The position numbers and the translations under genes are program-made. Below are positions 1-8,557 of a stretch of DNA of 64,000 nt, one piece after another. The stretch spans positions 5,623 through 69,622 of the forward strand of contig JBKJRC010000013.1 of the NCBI GenBank assembly GCA_046594915.1, written 5' to 3'. Position 1 is the stretch's first letter; every line of letters starts with the position of its first letter. The stretch is from Methylotenera_A sp046594915 (GTDB lineage: Bacteria > Pseudomonadota > Gammaproteobacteria > Burkholderiales > Methylophilaceae). The notes below the pieces were generated by a model. It had not been told where the DNA came from and did no database searches. It worked only from the letters and a program-made list of their open reading frames with translations.

Positions 1-500
1 CCATTATTTTCGTTTAGCATGTCCTGTTTTAACTTTTCCAGTGCTTTTTCACGCTCCAGCTTTGCTTGCGATTCTGCCACTTTATTAGCTTGCAAATACT
101 CATCTCGCATTTTCTGCGCCAATTTCTTAGCCATTTCCTCTTCTTTATGTTTTTCTAATTCCGCCTTTTGTTTTAACTCAAGCGCTTTTTTCTTTTTCTC
201 AAGTTCAATATCCACTTTTGGCTCTGCTGGCTTGGATTTTTCCTCAACGATTGGTTTGGGTTCTGGCTTTGGTTGTGGTTTCTCTTCTACAATTGGCTTA
301 GGCTCTGGTTTGGGCATAACTTGAACGGCGGGTTTGGTGTTGGGCAACTTATCCCACAATTCAACCTCGGTCACGTTTAAAACGGGATGCGCAGCCTTCC
401 AGTTAAACGAAATCAACATCGCACCCAATAATACAACATGCACCGCTAGCGCTAATGCGCCCGCTTTCCAGGAATCTGAATTTTCGTGCTTTCTAATCAT
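1..500 (-). CDS. tolA: TolA, N-terminal part (runs off window start)
   Basis: Inner-membrane anchored protein that spans the periplasm and links TolQR to the outer membrane in the Tol-Pal system. The reading frame is open to base 1, so only about the first 166 codons are present. It starts MIRKHENSDSWKAG, has one membrane segment at about residues 13-33, then a Pro/Lys/Glu-rich stretch with repeated KPEPKPIVEEKP-like units. After that comes a long Lys/Glu/Ala coiled helix typical of TolA domain II; the C-terminal domain III lies outside the window. It follows tolR by 29 bp on the same strand, the usual tolQ-tolR-tolA order. Identification rests on topology, composition and position. Confidence 0.9.
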   Translation of the reverse strand, partial: MIRKHENSDSWKAGALALAVHVVLLGAMLISFNWKAAHPVLNVTEVELWDKLPNTKPAVQVMPKPEPKPIVEEKPQPKPEPKPIVEEKSKPAEPKVDIELEKKKKALELKQKAELEKHKEEEMAKKLAQKMRDEYLQANKVAESQAKLEREKALEKLKQDMLNENN

Positions 501-529
501 GAATAAATAAAATACGGCTATCTAAACGC

Positions 530-973
530 TTAAGGCGCTGGCTTAAATAATAAACCAACTTTGTCTACTTTGGCCTGCTTCAATAAATCCATCACTTCAA
601 TCACTTGACCATATGGGGTTTTTTCATCGGCCGCTACCACAACCGCACGTTGATTATTGGCGCCACTTGGATTATTGGCGTCATTTGGATTATTTGCTCC
701 ATTTTGAGTGTTAAGTTGCTTTTTAATCTCAAATAACAATTCGTCACGCTGCAGTTTTTTGCCTTCAATTTCGGCCATGCCATCTTTTTTAATGGTTACC
801 ACAATTGGATTAGCCGTTTGCTTAAGCGCTTGTCCAACTTTAGGTAAATCGACAATGCCAGGATTAGTCATGGGCGCGGTAACCATAAAAATTACCAGCA
901 ACACCAAAGTCACGTCAATATAAGGCACGACGTTAATCTGGTTCATCATGCGGCGTTTGCGGGTGCGCGCCAT
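530..973 (-). CDS. tolR: TolR, ExbD/TolR family
   Basis: Component of the proton-driven TolQ-TolR motor that energises TolA. The 147-residue protein has the short cytoplasmic N-terminus, one membrane helix with the conserved aspartate in the motif NVVPYIDVTLVLLVIF (residues about 14-29), and a periplasmic domain ending in VDKVGLLFKPAP. Unusually, the periplasmic domain contains a six-residue tandem repeat rich in Ala-Asn-Asn (residues about 90-107), coded by an 18-bp minisatellite. The gene lies 3 bp downstream of tolQ and 29 bp upstream of tolA, in one operon. Family assignment is firm; the effect of the repeat is unknown. Confidence 0.95.
   Translation of the reverse strand: MARTRKRRMMNQINVVPYIDVTLVLLVIFMVTAPMTNPGIVDLPKVGQALKQTANPIVVTIKKDGMAEIEGKKLQRDELLFEIKKQLNTQNGANNPNDANNPSGANNQRAVVVAADEKTPYGQVIEVMDLLKQAKVDKVGLLFKPAP
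652..705. repeat. 18-bp tandem repeat inside tolR
   Basis: Three adjacent 18-bp units (652-669, 670-687, 688-705). The first two are nearly identical and the third has diverged. Each unit encodes six residues centred on Ala-Asn-Asn, so changes in copy number would keep tolR in frame. Confidence 0.85.
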
Positions 974-976
974 GAT

Positions 977-1651
977 TTAGCTCTTTCTTTGCAGAATATT
1001 AGTAAATTCTTCCATAAAACTTTCGTATCGCACCGATAACCTGTCGACACTGGAAGCAAAGCGATTGTAAGCAATCACGGCAGGAATCGCCGCAAATAAA
1101 CCAATTGCGGTTGCAATTAATGCCTCTGCAATACCTGGCGCCACTTGGCTTAATGTGGCTTGCGCCACACTAGATAGGCCACGAAATGAATTCATAATGC
1201 CCCACACCGTGCCAAATAAACCAATGTATGGGCTAACTGAACCAACTGATGCTAGAAAAGGCAAATGCGCGTCTAGGTCATCCAGTTCACGATTATAGGT
1301 GGCTCGCATGGCGCGACGCGAGCCTTCCATTACATCGCTTATTTCCATTTTTCCTTGCTGTTTATGGCGGATAAATTCTTTAAAACCTGCCTCAAAAATA
1401 CTCGCCATGCCTTGCGATTTACGCCGACCAGCGGTGACGCTTTCGTACAATTTATTTAAATCGCCGCCAGACCAGAACTTGTTTTCAAAGTCTTCTGATT
1501 CGGTTTCGGCACGTTTTATGGTGGCAACTTTAATAAAAATATACCACCAGGAAAATAATGAGGTAATCAATAAAATAACCATCACTAGTTGCACAGGCAA
1601 ACTTGCGCCTGCAATTAACGTGAATAAAGACATATCGTTTGCTACGTTCAT
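977..1651 (-). CDS. tolQ: TolQ, MotA/TolQ/ExbB family proton channel
   Basis: Inner-membrane proton channel subunit of Tol-Pal, needed for outer-membrane constriction at division. The protein has 224 residues, close to the usual length. There is one hydrophobic helix near residues 15-37 and two more in the C-terminal half around the motif SVSPYIGLFGTVWGIMNSF and the segment IAEALIATAIGLFAAIPAVI, the conserved core of this family. Its start overlaps the stop of ybgC by 4 bp, and tolR follows after 3 bp, so ybgC-tolQ-tolR-tolA are probably translated from one message. Confidence 0.97.
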   Translation of the reverse strand: MNVANDMSLFTLIAGASLPVQLVMVILLITSLFSWWYIFIKVATIKRAETESEDFENKFWSGGDLNKLYESVTAGRRKSQGMASIFEAGFKEFIRHKQQGKMEISDVMEGSRRAMRATYNRELDDLDAHLPFLASVGSVSPYIGLFGTVWGIMNSFRGLSSVAQATLSQVAPGIAEALIATAIGLFAAIPAVIAYNRFASSVDRLSVRYESFMEEFTNILQRKS

Positions 1652-2073
1652 GCTAACTCCATTGTTTGTTTTTCCATGATGTTTTTGACTACCAGTGGCA
1701 CGGGAATAGGTTTAAAACTGAGTGAATCCACACATGCCAGTTTTATCTGCGCCTCGACTAAAGTTTGTTGATTTAACCCGATGGCCTGTAAAAATACGAC
1801 ACTACCATGTCCTGATTTTATAATCTGACTGGTAATTGTCAGCAAATCATCTAATTTTGCAGATTTTCTAAATTGAATTTGCATGCTATGCACCACAAAA
1901 ACGCAATGGTGTTCTTGCAGTAAAATGGTATGTTCAAAGCCTAATATGCGTAGCCATTCGGTGCGCGCGCGTTCCATAAAATTAAGATACTGCGCATGAT
2001 AAACCACGCCGCCTGCGTCAGTATTTTCATAATAAACACGTACTGCCCACTGATGCGAATTTACTGCTGCCAA
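1648..2073 (-). CDS. ybgC: YbgC acyl-CoA thioesterase (hotdog fold)
   Basis: Hotdog-fold acyl-CoA thioesterase regularly encoded at the head of the tol-pal operon. The 141-residue protein carries the active-site signature VYYENTDAGGVVYHAQYLNF near residues 13-32, including the catalytic Asp of the YxxTDxxGxVxH pattern. Its start lies 13 bp inside the end of ruvB and its stop overlaps tolQ, indicating translational coupling. The substrate cannot be told from sequence; homologues act on short-chain acyl-CoA or acyl-ACP. Confidence 0.95.
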   Translation of the reverse strand: MAAVNSHQWAVRVYYENTDAGGVVYHAQYLNFMERARTEWLRILGFEHTILLQEHHCVFVVHSMQIQFRKSAKLDDLLTITSQIIKSGHGSVVFLQAIGLNQQTLVEAQIKLACVDSLSFKPIPVPLVVKNIMEKQTMELA

Positions 2074-3098
2074 GCTTCACCTGTCGCCAGTAATTTAGGT
2101 ACTGGCAGACCAAAATGTTGATACGCCAGAACCGTTGCCATACGGCCGCGCGGTGTGCGCATTAAATAACCTTGCTGAATCAAATACGGCTCCAACACAT
2201 CTTCAATCGTATCGCGCTCTTCGCCAATAGCTGCAGCCAGATTATCCAGCCCAACTGGGCCGCCGCCAAATTTTTCTAGTACTGCTTGCAACAGCTTTCT
2301 ATCCATTACATCAAAACCCAAACTATCCACATCTAACATTTTAAGTGCGGCGTCTGCTACCTCTGAGCTTACCACACCATCGGCCTTTACCTGTGCGTAA
2401 TCACGTACGCGGCGTAGCAGCCGATTAGCGATGCGCGGTGTGCCGCGTGAGCGCCTAGCTACTTCAAATGCGCCTGTCGCGGTAATTTGCACGGTTAACA
2501 AACCCGCACTGCGATGCACAATTTTACCTAATTCTTCCGCCGTGTAAAATTCCAGCCTTGATACAATGCCAAAACGATCTCTTAATGGATTGGTCAGCAT
2601 GCCTGCGCGCGTAGTGGCGCCGATTAAGGTAAAAGGCGGCAAATCCAATCGCACCGAACGCGCCGCTGGCCCTTCGCCAATCATAATATCCAAACGATAA
2701 TCTTCCATCGCGGGGTATAAAATCTCTTCTACCACAGGACTTAACCGATGAATTTCATCAATAAATAGCACGTCATTTGGCTCTAAATTGGTCAGCAAAG
2801 CGGCTAAATCGCCTGCTCGCTCCAATACTGGGCCTGAGGTTTGCCGCAAGTTAACACCCATTTCACGGGCAATAATATGTGCTAACGTGGTTTTGCCCAA
2901 GCCTGGCGGACCAAATAAAAGCACATGGTCTAACGCTTCACTTCGACCACGCGCAGCATTGATAAAAATCTCTAATTGACTGCGCGCTTTTTCTTGGCCG
3001 ACATATTCATCTAGGGCTTTGGGACGCAGCGCACGCTCTATGGCCTCTTCTTGCGGGCTGGCGATTTCTGGGGTAATAAAACGGTCTGTTTCAATCAT
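2061..3098 (-). CDS. ruvB: RuvB, Holliday junction branch-migration helicase
   Basis: Hexameric AAA+ motor that drives branch migration of Holliday junctions with RuvA. The 345-residue protein shows Walker A GPPGLGKTTLA, Walker B VLFIDEIHRL and sensor 1 GATTRAG, followed by the C-terminal winged helix ending in RTPRGR. In relatives ruvB usually follows ruvA directly. Here about 6.5 kb of unrelated genes separate ruvA (ending at 9612) from ruvB, so ruvB must use a promoter inside or after that insertion. It overlaps ybgC by 13 bp. Confidence 0.98.
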   Translation of the reverse strand: MIETDRFITPEIASPQEEAIERALRPKALDEYVGQEKARSQLEIFINAARGRSEALDHVLLFGPPGLGKTTLAHIIAREMGVNLRQTSGPVLERAGDLAALLTNLEPNDVLFIDEIHRLSPVVEEILYPAMEDYRLDIMIGEGPAARSVRLDLPPFTLIGATTRAGMLTNPLRDRFGIVSRLEFYTAEELGKIVHRSAGLLTVQITATGAFEVARRSRGTPRIANRLLRRVRDYAQVKADGVVSSEVADAALKMLDVDSLGFDVMDRKLLQAVLEKFGGGPVGLDNLAAAIGEERDTIEDVLEPYLIQQGYLMRTPRGRMATVLAYQHFGLPVPKLLATGEAWQQ

Positions 3099-3144
3099 AA
3101 TGGCATGAATGGCTAAAAACGTTGGCGTTATTAATGAAACGCCA

Positions 3145-5319
3145 TTATGAGTTTAATTGTGAAAAATTCTCAATCAATTTTTTAATCGCAACGGGTGAGC
3201 CGAGATGCATGCCTTGTCCATAATGCACGCCGATAGTTTTAAGTTCTTTTAAAATCGCCTCATTTTCAACAAATTCGGCCACTGTTTTAATATTCATGGC
3301 TTCGGCCACGCTGTGAATGGAACGAACCATGGCATGATCGATTTTATTAATATGCATTTCTTTAACAAAAGCACCGTCAATTTTCAGATAATCAACCTCA
3401 AAATTTTTCAGGTAAGTAAACGATGACATGCCGCTGCCAAAATCATCCAACGCAAAACTGCAACCTAGTTTTCTAAGCGCAGTAAACAGGCTAATGGTAT
3501 TTTTGAGGTTAACGATAGCCGCCGTTTCTGTAATTTCGAAACAAATACATTTGGGCGGAATCGCATAAATTACCAGTTGCTCACGAATAAAGCCGAGCAG
3601 GCTTTTATCGCCTAAAGAGGTCCCGGACAAGTTAATCGAAAACACGTAATTGCATTTTTCTGCGCTTTTATCCAACATTTCGCGATAAGCGGCAAATGTA
3701 TTGCGGATAACCCAGCGATCGATATTTGGCATTAAATGATAGCGCTCTGCCGAGGGAATAAACGAGGTTGGCAGTAAAATTTGTCCATCTAAACTAACTT
3801 TTCTGATTAACACTTCATAATGATGCTGGGCGGACACAGCAGATGAAAGCGGCACGATTGGCTGACAAAATAACATAAATTGCTCATCGTCAATCTCATC
3901 GGTAATATCAGAAATCGCTTCCACCTGGCTACGCCGTTGCGCCACTTCGATATCACCCGCACTAAATAAAAAGCTTTGATTGCGACCTGCCTTTTTAGCC
4001 GTATAACAAGCAGAATCGGCTGCGTGAATAATATCGCTGACACTTTTAAAGCTGGAGTTAACAACAACAATGCCGATGCTGACGCCAATATTAAACACTT
4101 TATCTTCATGCATAAATCGATAATCATGCACAATTTTAAGCAGCGTATTAGTAATTTGGCTGGCATCCGCTAGGCTACAGTTTTCTAGCAGCAACCCAAA
4201 TTCATCTCCGCCCAAACGCGCTAAAGTATCTCTATCACGCATTCGATTAGCAAATAACATACTAATTTGCCGCAGTAATTCATCGCCTGCTGCGTGGCCA
4301 CAAGTGTCGTTCACCAGCTTAAATTGGTCTAAATCCATGTAGCAAAATACATGTTGCGCATTCACTTCGTGCACATTTTTTAGGCTGCGCTCTAGCCGCG
4401 CTTCAAACTCGCGTCGATTAATTAAGCCCGTTAAATCATCGTGTTGTGCTTGATAGCGCAACATGCTGGTGGCATCGTTGATTTTGTCTTGCATCACCGC
4501 ATAAGCATTTTTAAGGCTGCTCGACATTGAATTAAAACCTTTTTGCAGGGTTTTTAATTCGCCGCTGGAGTTTTCGGTAATGGTGTGCGCAAAAATACCC
4601 TCACTGACCTTATTAACCGCATGCGCGATTTCTTGTATCGGCTTGGTAATGTGGCGGCCGATGCGCCACGCAATTAACACACTAAGCAATAAGCCAAACA
4701 AGCCGATTAACAGTATTTTGGTAATCAAATCGCGCTTAATGCTTTGTAAACTTTGATTACTTAAATTAACATAAACTGCGCCGATTTCGGCTGGCTGCTC
4801 GCTCTGATTAGCACCTTGACTTGCATCATTCTGGCGGCTGAAATCATCGATTTCTACCAAGCTGCGATAAATCGGTGAACTAAAAACAATGCTATTTTCT
4901 TGCCTCAGCTCGCTGATATTATCTACCTTGATACGATTGATTAACTCTTGGGCCAATGGGCGGCCGCTTAATGCCAACACTTTGCCTTTGCTGTCAATCA
5001 CCAGCACGGTTCTCACTTCCTGCTCTTTGGCAAGCGCTTGTTCGACCAGTTTTTGTAAAATTTGATGATTGCCTGAGATAACGCCATATTCTGCGGCTGG
5101 CGCTAGTTGCGAGGCGATAATACGTCCGCGGTCACTCAGCGATTGATTCAGCACACCAAATACATTCGAAATCGCATAACCTGCCAGAATAATCGCAAAC
5201 AACATAGCGGGAATCGTGCCTAGCAAAATGACTCTGGATTTAATGCCCAGATTATTCAATTGCATTTGCTGCAGCCGAAATCGATTGAGATTGAAATGCA
5301 AAGCGCGTGGCTTGTTCAT
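3145..5319 (-). CDS. Membrane HAMP-GGDEF-EAL cyclic-di-GMP protein
   Basis: Predicted inner-membrane enzyme of cyclic-di-GMP turnover, 724 residues. Two membrane helices (about 28-52 and 198-220) bracket a periplasmic sensor domain. A HAMP linker follows, then a GGDEF domain (about 290-450) with intact RLGGDEF and an RxxD product-inhibition site five residues before it, then an EAL domain (about 470-720). The EAL motif reads EVLIR, and the downstream ITET, DDFGSG, KIDG and QG elements are present, so phosphodiesterase activity is plausible. The start overlaps the upstream binding-protein gene by 4 bp. I infer that the upstream periplasmic protein and the TonB receptor feed ligand information to it. 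Confidence 0.9.
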   Translation of the reverse strand: MNKPRALHFNLNRFRLQQMQLNNLGIKSRVILLGTIPAMLFAIILAGYAISNVFGVLNQSLSDRGRIIASQLAPAAEYGVISGNHQILQKLVEQALAKEQEVRTVLVIDSKGKVLALSGRPLAQELINRIKVDNISELRQENSIVFSSPIYRSLVEIDDFSRQNDASQGANQSEQPAEIGAVYVNLSNQSLQSIKRDLITKILLIGLFGLLLSVLIAWRIGRHITKPIQEIAHAVNKVSEGIFAHTITENSSGELKTLQKGFNSMSSSLKNAYAVMQDKINDATSMLRYQAQHDDLTGLINRREFEARLERSLKNVHEVNAQHVFCYMDLDQFKLVNDTCGHAAGDELLRQISMLFANRMRDRDTLARLGGDEFGLLLENCSLADASQITNTLLKIVHDYRFMHEDKVFNIGVSIGIVVVNSSFKSVSDIIHAADSACYTAKKAGRNQSFLFSAGDIEVAQRRSQVEAISDITDEIDDEQFMLFCQPIVPLSSAVSAQHHYEVLIRKVSLDGQILLPTSFIPSAERYHLMPNIDRWVIRNTFAAYREMLDKSAEKCNYVFSINLSGTSLGDKSLLGFIREQLVIYAIPPKCICFEITETAAIVNLKNTISLFTALRKLGCSFALDDFGSGMSSFTYLKNFEVDYLKIDGAFVKEMHINKIDHAMVRSIHSVAEAMNIKTVAEFVENEAILKELKTIGVHYGQGMHLGSPVAIKKLIENFSQLNS

Positions 5320-6263
5320 CGAATTGCCTCCGCTTCCAGCAATTTCATATATAACTTCTCTTCTTCTGCCACGGCGATATTTAATGAGCGCGCTACTTGA
5401 TAATTAACGGACACGGAAAAATATTTGGGTGCTTGTGGTGGTGGCAAAAGCCCAGGTGCGGCTTGCGTTTTTATCGCAATTTCGGCCGCTTGTTTGGCCA
5501 GATTTTTGGTGTTGCTGTACACCGCTGCCAGCGCGCCAGCGCGCACATACGATTGCGAATAGCCAAATACAGGTTTTTGGTGTCGGTAACTGGTTAGCAA
5601 AATCGATTGCGCGGTTTCGCGCGTATACACCAGCGGATCTGGAATTGCCAATAACGCATCGGCAGTATCGAGCAGACTTTGCAATTTAGGAATCAATTCA
5701 GACTCTTGATTAATCGTTTCTACCAACACATTCATAGCATTTTTTTCGCCAGAATCTCTAAGTAACTCGTTGTATTGCGATGAGGACTTGCCCAGCATCA
5801 CACCTAAATTTTTGACATCGGGCAAAATGGTTTTAATCAACATCATTTGACGCGAATATGGCTGATCCAACACGATTGCACTAAAATTGCCTAAATTACG
5901 TGAACTAGTCGCTAACAGGCTGTTAAAGGTCGGTAACGGCGTAAATACCCCCAACACTGGTGTAGTCGTTTTTAGTCTGCTAGCCGCTTCCAACGCTTGC
6001 ACACCTAAGGCAATCACCAACTCGCTATTTTCTGCCACTACAGTCTTATCAGTATCTTGCAGATTGACCACTTTAACACGCATAGCAGTATTTTTTGTAA
6101 TACTCAATTCGTCTTTAAAGTGGTCTACAAATTCCAAATACGCCTGCGATGGTGCACTTAATATGATGGTTACGCCCGAATAAGCTTGGCAAAGACTGGG
6201 ACAACATAAAACAACTAACGCAAGAAACATTAGCTTTTTACAAAACAGCCTTCTTTTAATCAT
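5316..6263 (-). CDS. Periplasmic ABC-type substrate-binding protein without transporter
   Basis: Secreted protein of 315 residues with a Cys-containing signal peptide of about 27 residues (LVVLCCPSLCQA). The remainder fits the ABC substrate-binding family PF04392: alternating beta/alpha pattern, TTPVLGVFTPLP, and the LLAIPDPLVYTRETAQSILL and KPVFGYS segments typical of that family. No permease or ATPase gene is nearby. It sits between a TonB receptor gene (56 bp upstream) and the GGDEF-EAL gene (4-bp overlap), an arrangement that suggests a sensing role. The ligand is unknown. Confidence 0.8.
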   Translation of the reverse strand: MIKRRLFCKKLMFLALVVLCCPSLCQAYSGVTIILSAPSQAYLEFVDHFKDELSITKNTAMRVKVVNLQDTDKTVVAENSELVIALGVQALEAASRLKTTTPVLGVFTPLPTFNSLLATSSRNLGNFSAIVLDQPYSRQMMLIKTILPDVKNLGVMLGKSSSQYNELLRDSGEKNAMNVLVETINQESELIPKLQSLLDTADALLAIPDPLVYTRETAQSILLTSYRHQKPVFGYSQSYVRAGALAAVYSNTKNLAKQAAEIAIKTQAAPGLLPPPQAPKYFSVSVNYQVARSLNIAVAEEEKLYMKLLEAEAIR

Positions 6264-6318
6264 GTCGACACTACAAAATACATCATTTATTTACCACAGA
6301 CTTAACACTTAAAATTCA

Positions 6319-8397
6319 TTAAAAATCGAGCTTCACATTAACACGGCCACGGCGCTCAAACGTATTGTAGTCGGCAAACTCTTGATAATGATTGTTAAAT
6401 AAATTTTCAACCACCATCGATACTTCGCCGCTTTGCTGACCACTCATAAATTTGCGCGCCAACCTGACATCGGATTTTCGTATTAAATCCACTTTATTAC
6501 CATCCCCCAAAAGGATAGCCTCACTCGTTTGGTAGTAAGCAAAGCTCGCATCCCACTGCGGATTGAAGCGATGCGTTAACAGCGCACTAAATGTATTGCG
6601 CGGCGCGGCGCGGTCGAAATCGTTCTTAAGTCCATTTTGCGTTTCGCGAATATGTACATAAGCATGATTGAGCAGCAGCCTGGTATGGCGACTTAACTGC
6701 CAATTTGCCTGAAATTCCAAACCTTCAACTTTGGCACTGCCTTGGTTGATATTGTGTCTGACATCATTGGGATTTAACAAAAACGTATTGGCGGGAATTG
6801 TAAAATCTTCGCGGTCGGCATCGCGAATCACCTCGTCAATTTGGTCACTGAATAACCTGACATCCAACTGCATACGACCAATTTTGCCTAAATAACCCAA
6901 TTCGCGCGAAATAATCTGTTCTGGCGCTAAACCGCCTTTATTTGCTCTGTATTGAAAAATCAGCGCATTTGGATTAGGCAAAGTGGTGGGGATAACCAAG
7001 CGGTCTTTAAACTTTTCTTCTACATAATTAGGCGTGCGCAAAGCGCTGGAAGTGCCGATTCTAAATGTGTGATTAGGATGCGGCTTAAAGTTAACACTTA
7101 TTCTGGGCGAAATATCGGTGCCGGTAAAATCGTTATTTTCTAGCATCGCGCCCGCATTTACTGTCAATTTTTCATGTGCGCGCCATTCCACGTGTCCAAA
7201 AAGACGCTTTAAATTAAAATAATCGGTTTTTCTGCTATCTAAAAAATGTGGTGCGTAAACCGAATCTTGCCTAAGACTGCCGCCCCAAACCGCACGAATT
7301 TGTTTGCCCAGCGCAAAGGTTTGCTGCGCCTCAATATCGGTGCGCTGCTGCACCACGTTATTATTGATATATACACTATCATTAACCAGCGCAGCGGCTA
7401 TAATTGGTGCAAATGGGCTAGGCAGGGCCGCAATAATCGGCCTTAGATTAACTGACGTTGTTTGGTCATCTGATTTATCGTAGCTGTGATAAGCCTGCAG
7501 GGTAAAATCGCTGGTATCCGAAATATTATGTCGCCAACGGACTAGGCCAAAATGGTTGTTAATCTGTTTGGTGCGCGGTAAAAAAATAATAGGATCATTC
7601 TCAATATTACCTTCTCCGCGTGCGCCATCGGCAATGCCAAGTTCAAATTCGATGCTATCTTGATGCGTAAGGCGATAATCTGCCTGCGTGCTAATAAAGC
7701 GCGTGCGTTTAAAATCGTTGCGGTCATCCAAACCATCATCTTGGCGATAACCTGCGGTCAGCCGATAACTTAACGCATCTTGCCTGCCTGCATGCCGATA
7801 AAACACCTCGTTTCGGCCATCGCCATGCGTTGCAAGCACACTGTTTGCAGGCGTTTGGTCGGGCGTTTGCGTGATGATGTTAATTACACCAAAGTAAGAA
7901 TTTGCGCCATAGCTCGCTGCGTTTGGGCCACGCGTCACTTCAATGCGCTCAATATCAATAATCGCTAGCGGTAACTCGCTCCAATTAACACCGCCAAACA
8001 AGGGGCTATAAACTGAGCGACCATTGATCATCACCTGCATGCTGCCAGCGTAAGCCGAGGTAATTCCATGATAACTGACCGCATGATTGGTGTTATAAAC
8101 ATAGCCAGCGTTAGCGCCAACATACATGCCAGGCACCAAGCGAAATATATCCGGCAAATCGACAATGCCGCTGGCACGAATCGTTTCGCGGTCAATCACG
8201 GTCACTGCCGAAGGCACATCAGCCGCCGCCTGCGACAAACGCGACACCGTCAGTACTTTTGGCACTTCGCCAATGTAGTCATCTTCAGACATCCATTCCG
8301 CTACGGTATTTTCGGCATACGCCAACGGACTACACATAAGTAATATCAGTGTAATCAGCCATTGCGGTTTGGTGGATTTGATGACGAATTGTTTCAT
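6319..8397 (-). CDS. TonB-dependent outer-membrane receptor
   Basis: Outer-membrane receptor of 692 residues. It has a signal peptide ending in PLAYA, a plug domain at about residues 50-170 (VPSAVTVIDRETIRASG, IERIEVTRGPNAASYGANS) and a 22-strand barrel ending with a terminal phenylalanine (RRGRVNVKLDF). It is the first gene of the operon that continues with the binding protein and the GGDEF-EAL protein. The substrate is not evident: there is no haem FRAP/NPNL-like motif I can identify and no siderophore gene nearby. A 15-bp tandem repeat lies directly upstream of its start. Confidence 0.92.
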   Translation of the reverse strand: MKQFVIKSTKPQWLITLILLMCSPLAYAENTVAEWMSEDDYIGEVPKVLTVSRLSQAAADVPSAVTVIDRETIRASGIVDLPDIFRLVPGMYVGANAGYVYNTNHAVSYHGITSAYAGSMQVMINGRSVYSPLFGGVNWSELPLAIIDIERIEVTRGPNAASYGANSYFGVINIITQTPDQTPANSVLATHGDGRNEVFYRHAGRQDALSYRLTAGYRQDDGLDDRNDFKRTRFISTQADYRLTHQDSIEFELGIADGARGEGNIENDPIIFLPRTKQINNHFGLVRWRHNISDTSDFTLQAYHSYDKSDDQTTSVNLRPIIAALPSPFAPIIAAALVNDSVYINNNVVQQRTDIEAQQTFALGKQIRAVWGGSLRQDSVYAPHFLDSRKTDYFNLKRLFGHVEWRAHEKLTVNAGAMLENNDFTGTDISPRISVNFKPHPNHTFRIGTSSALRTPNYVEEKFKDRLVIPTTLPNPNALIFQYRANKGGLAPEQIISRELGYLGKIGRMQLDVRLFSDQIDEVIRDADREDFTIPANTFLLNPNDVRHNINQGSAKVEGLEFQANWQLSRHTRLLLNHAYVHIRETQNGLKNDFDRAAPRNTFSALLTHRFNPQWDASFAYYQTSEAILLGDGNKVDLIRKSDVRLARKFMSGQQSGEVSMVVENLFNNHYQEFADYNTFERRGRVNVKLDF

Positions 8398-8419
8398 TAT
8401 CGCGTTTTTCTAAACCATG

Positions 8420-8475
8420 CTTTTTGAAACTGCATTTTTTGAAGCCGCACTTTTTGAAACTGCATTTTTTGAAAA
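8420..8475. repeat. 15-bp tandem repeat upstream of the TonB receptor gene
   Basis: Units at 8420-8434, 8435-8449 and 8450-8464 plus a partial copy to 8475, alternating CTTTTTGAAACTGCA with TTTTTTGAAGCCGCA-like versions. It begins 22 bp upstream of the receptor start codon, so it lies in the promoter or leader region of the sensory operon. Confidence 0.85.
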
Positions 8476-8557
8476 CCATCACTCATTGATAACTAGCATT
8501 CAAGGTTTAATCCCACTTTGTTGCTCATTCATTTTATTTCAACCTATTTGTTCTGGC

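Noticed and set aside
19..324. Plus-strand Ser/Phe-rich ORF of 101 codons
   Set aside because: It is the antisense shadow of the Lys/Glu/Ala helix of tolA and has no ribosome site.
8420..8475. Possible CRISPR array
   Set aside because: Units are contiguous with no spacers. The Gly/Asn repeats at 31489-31599 are likewise tandem coding repeats. No cas genes are present.
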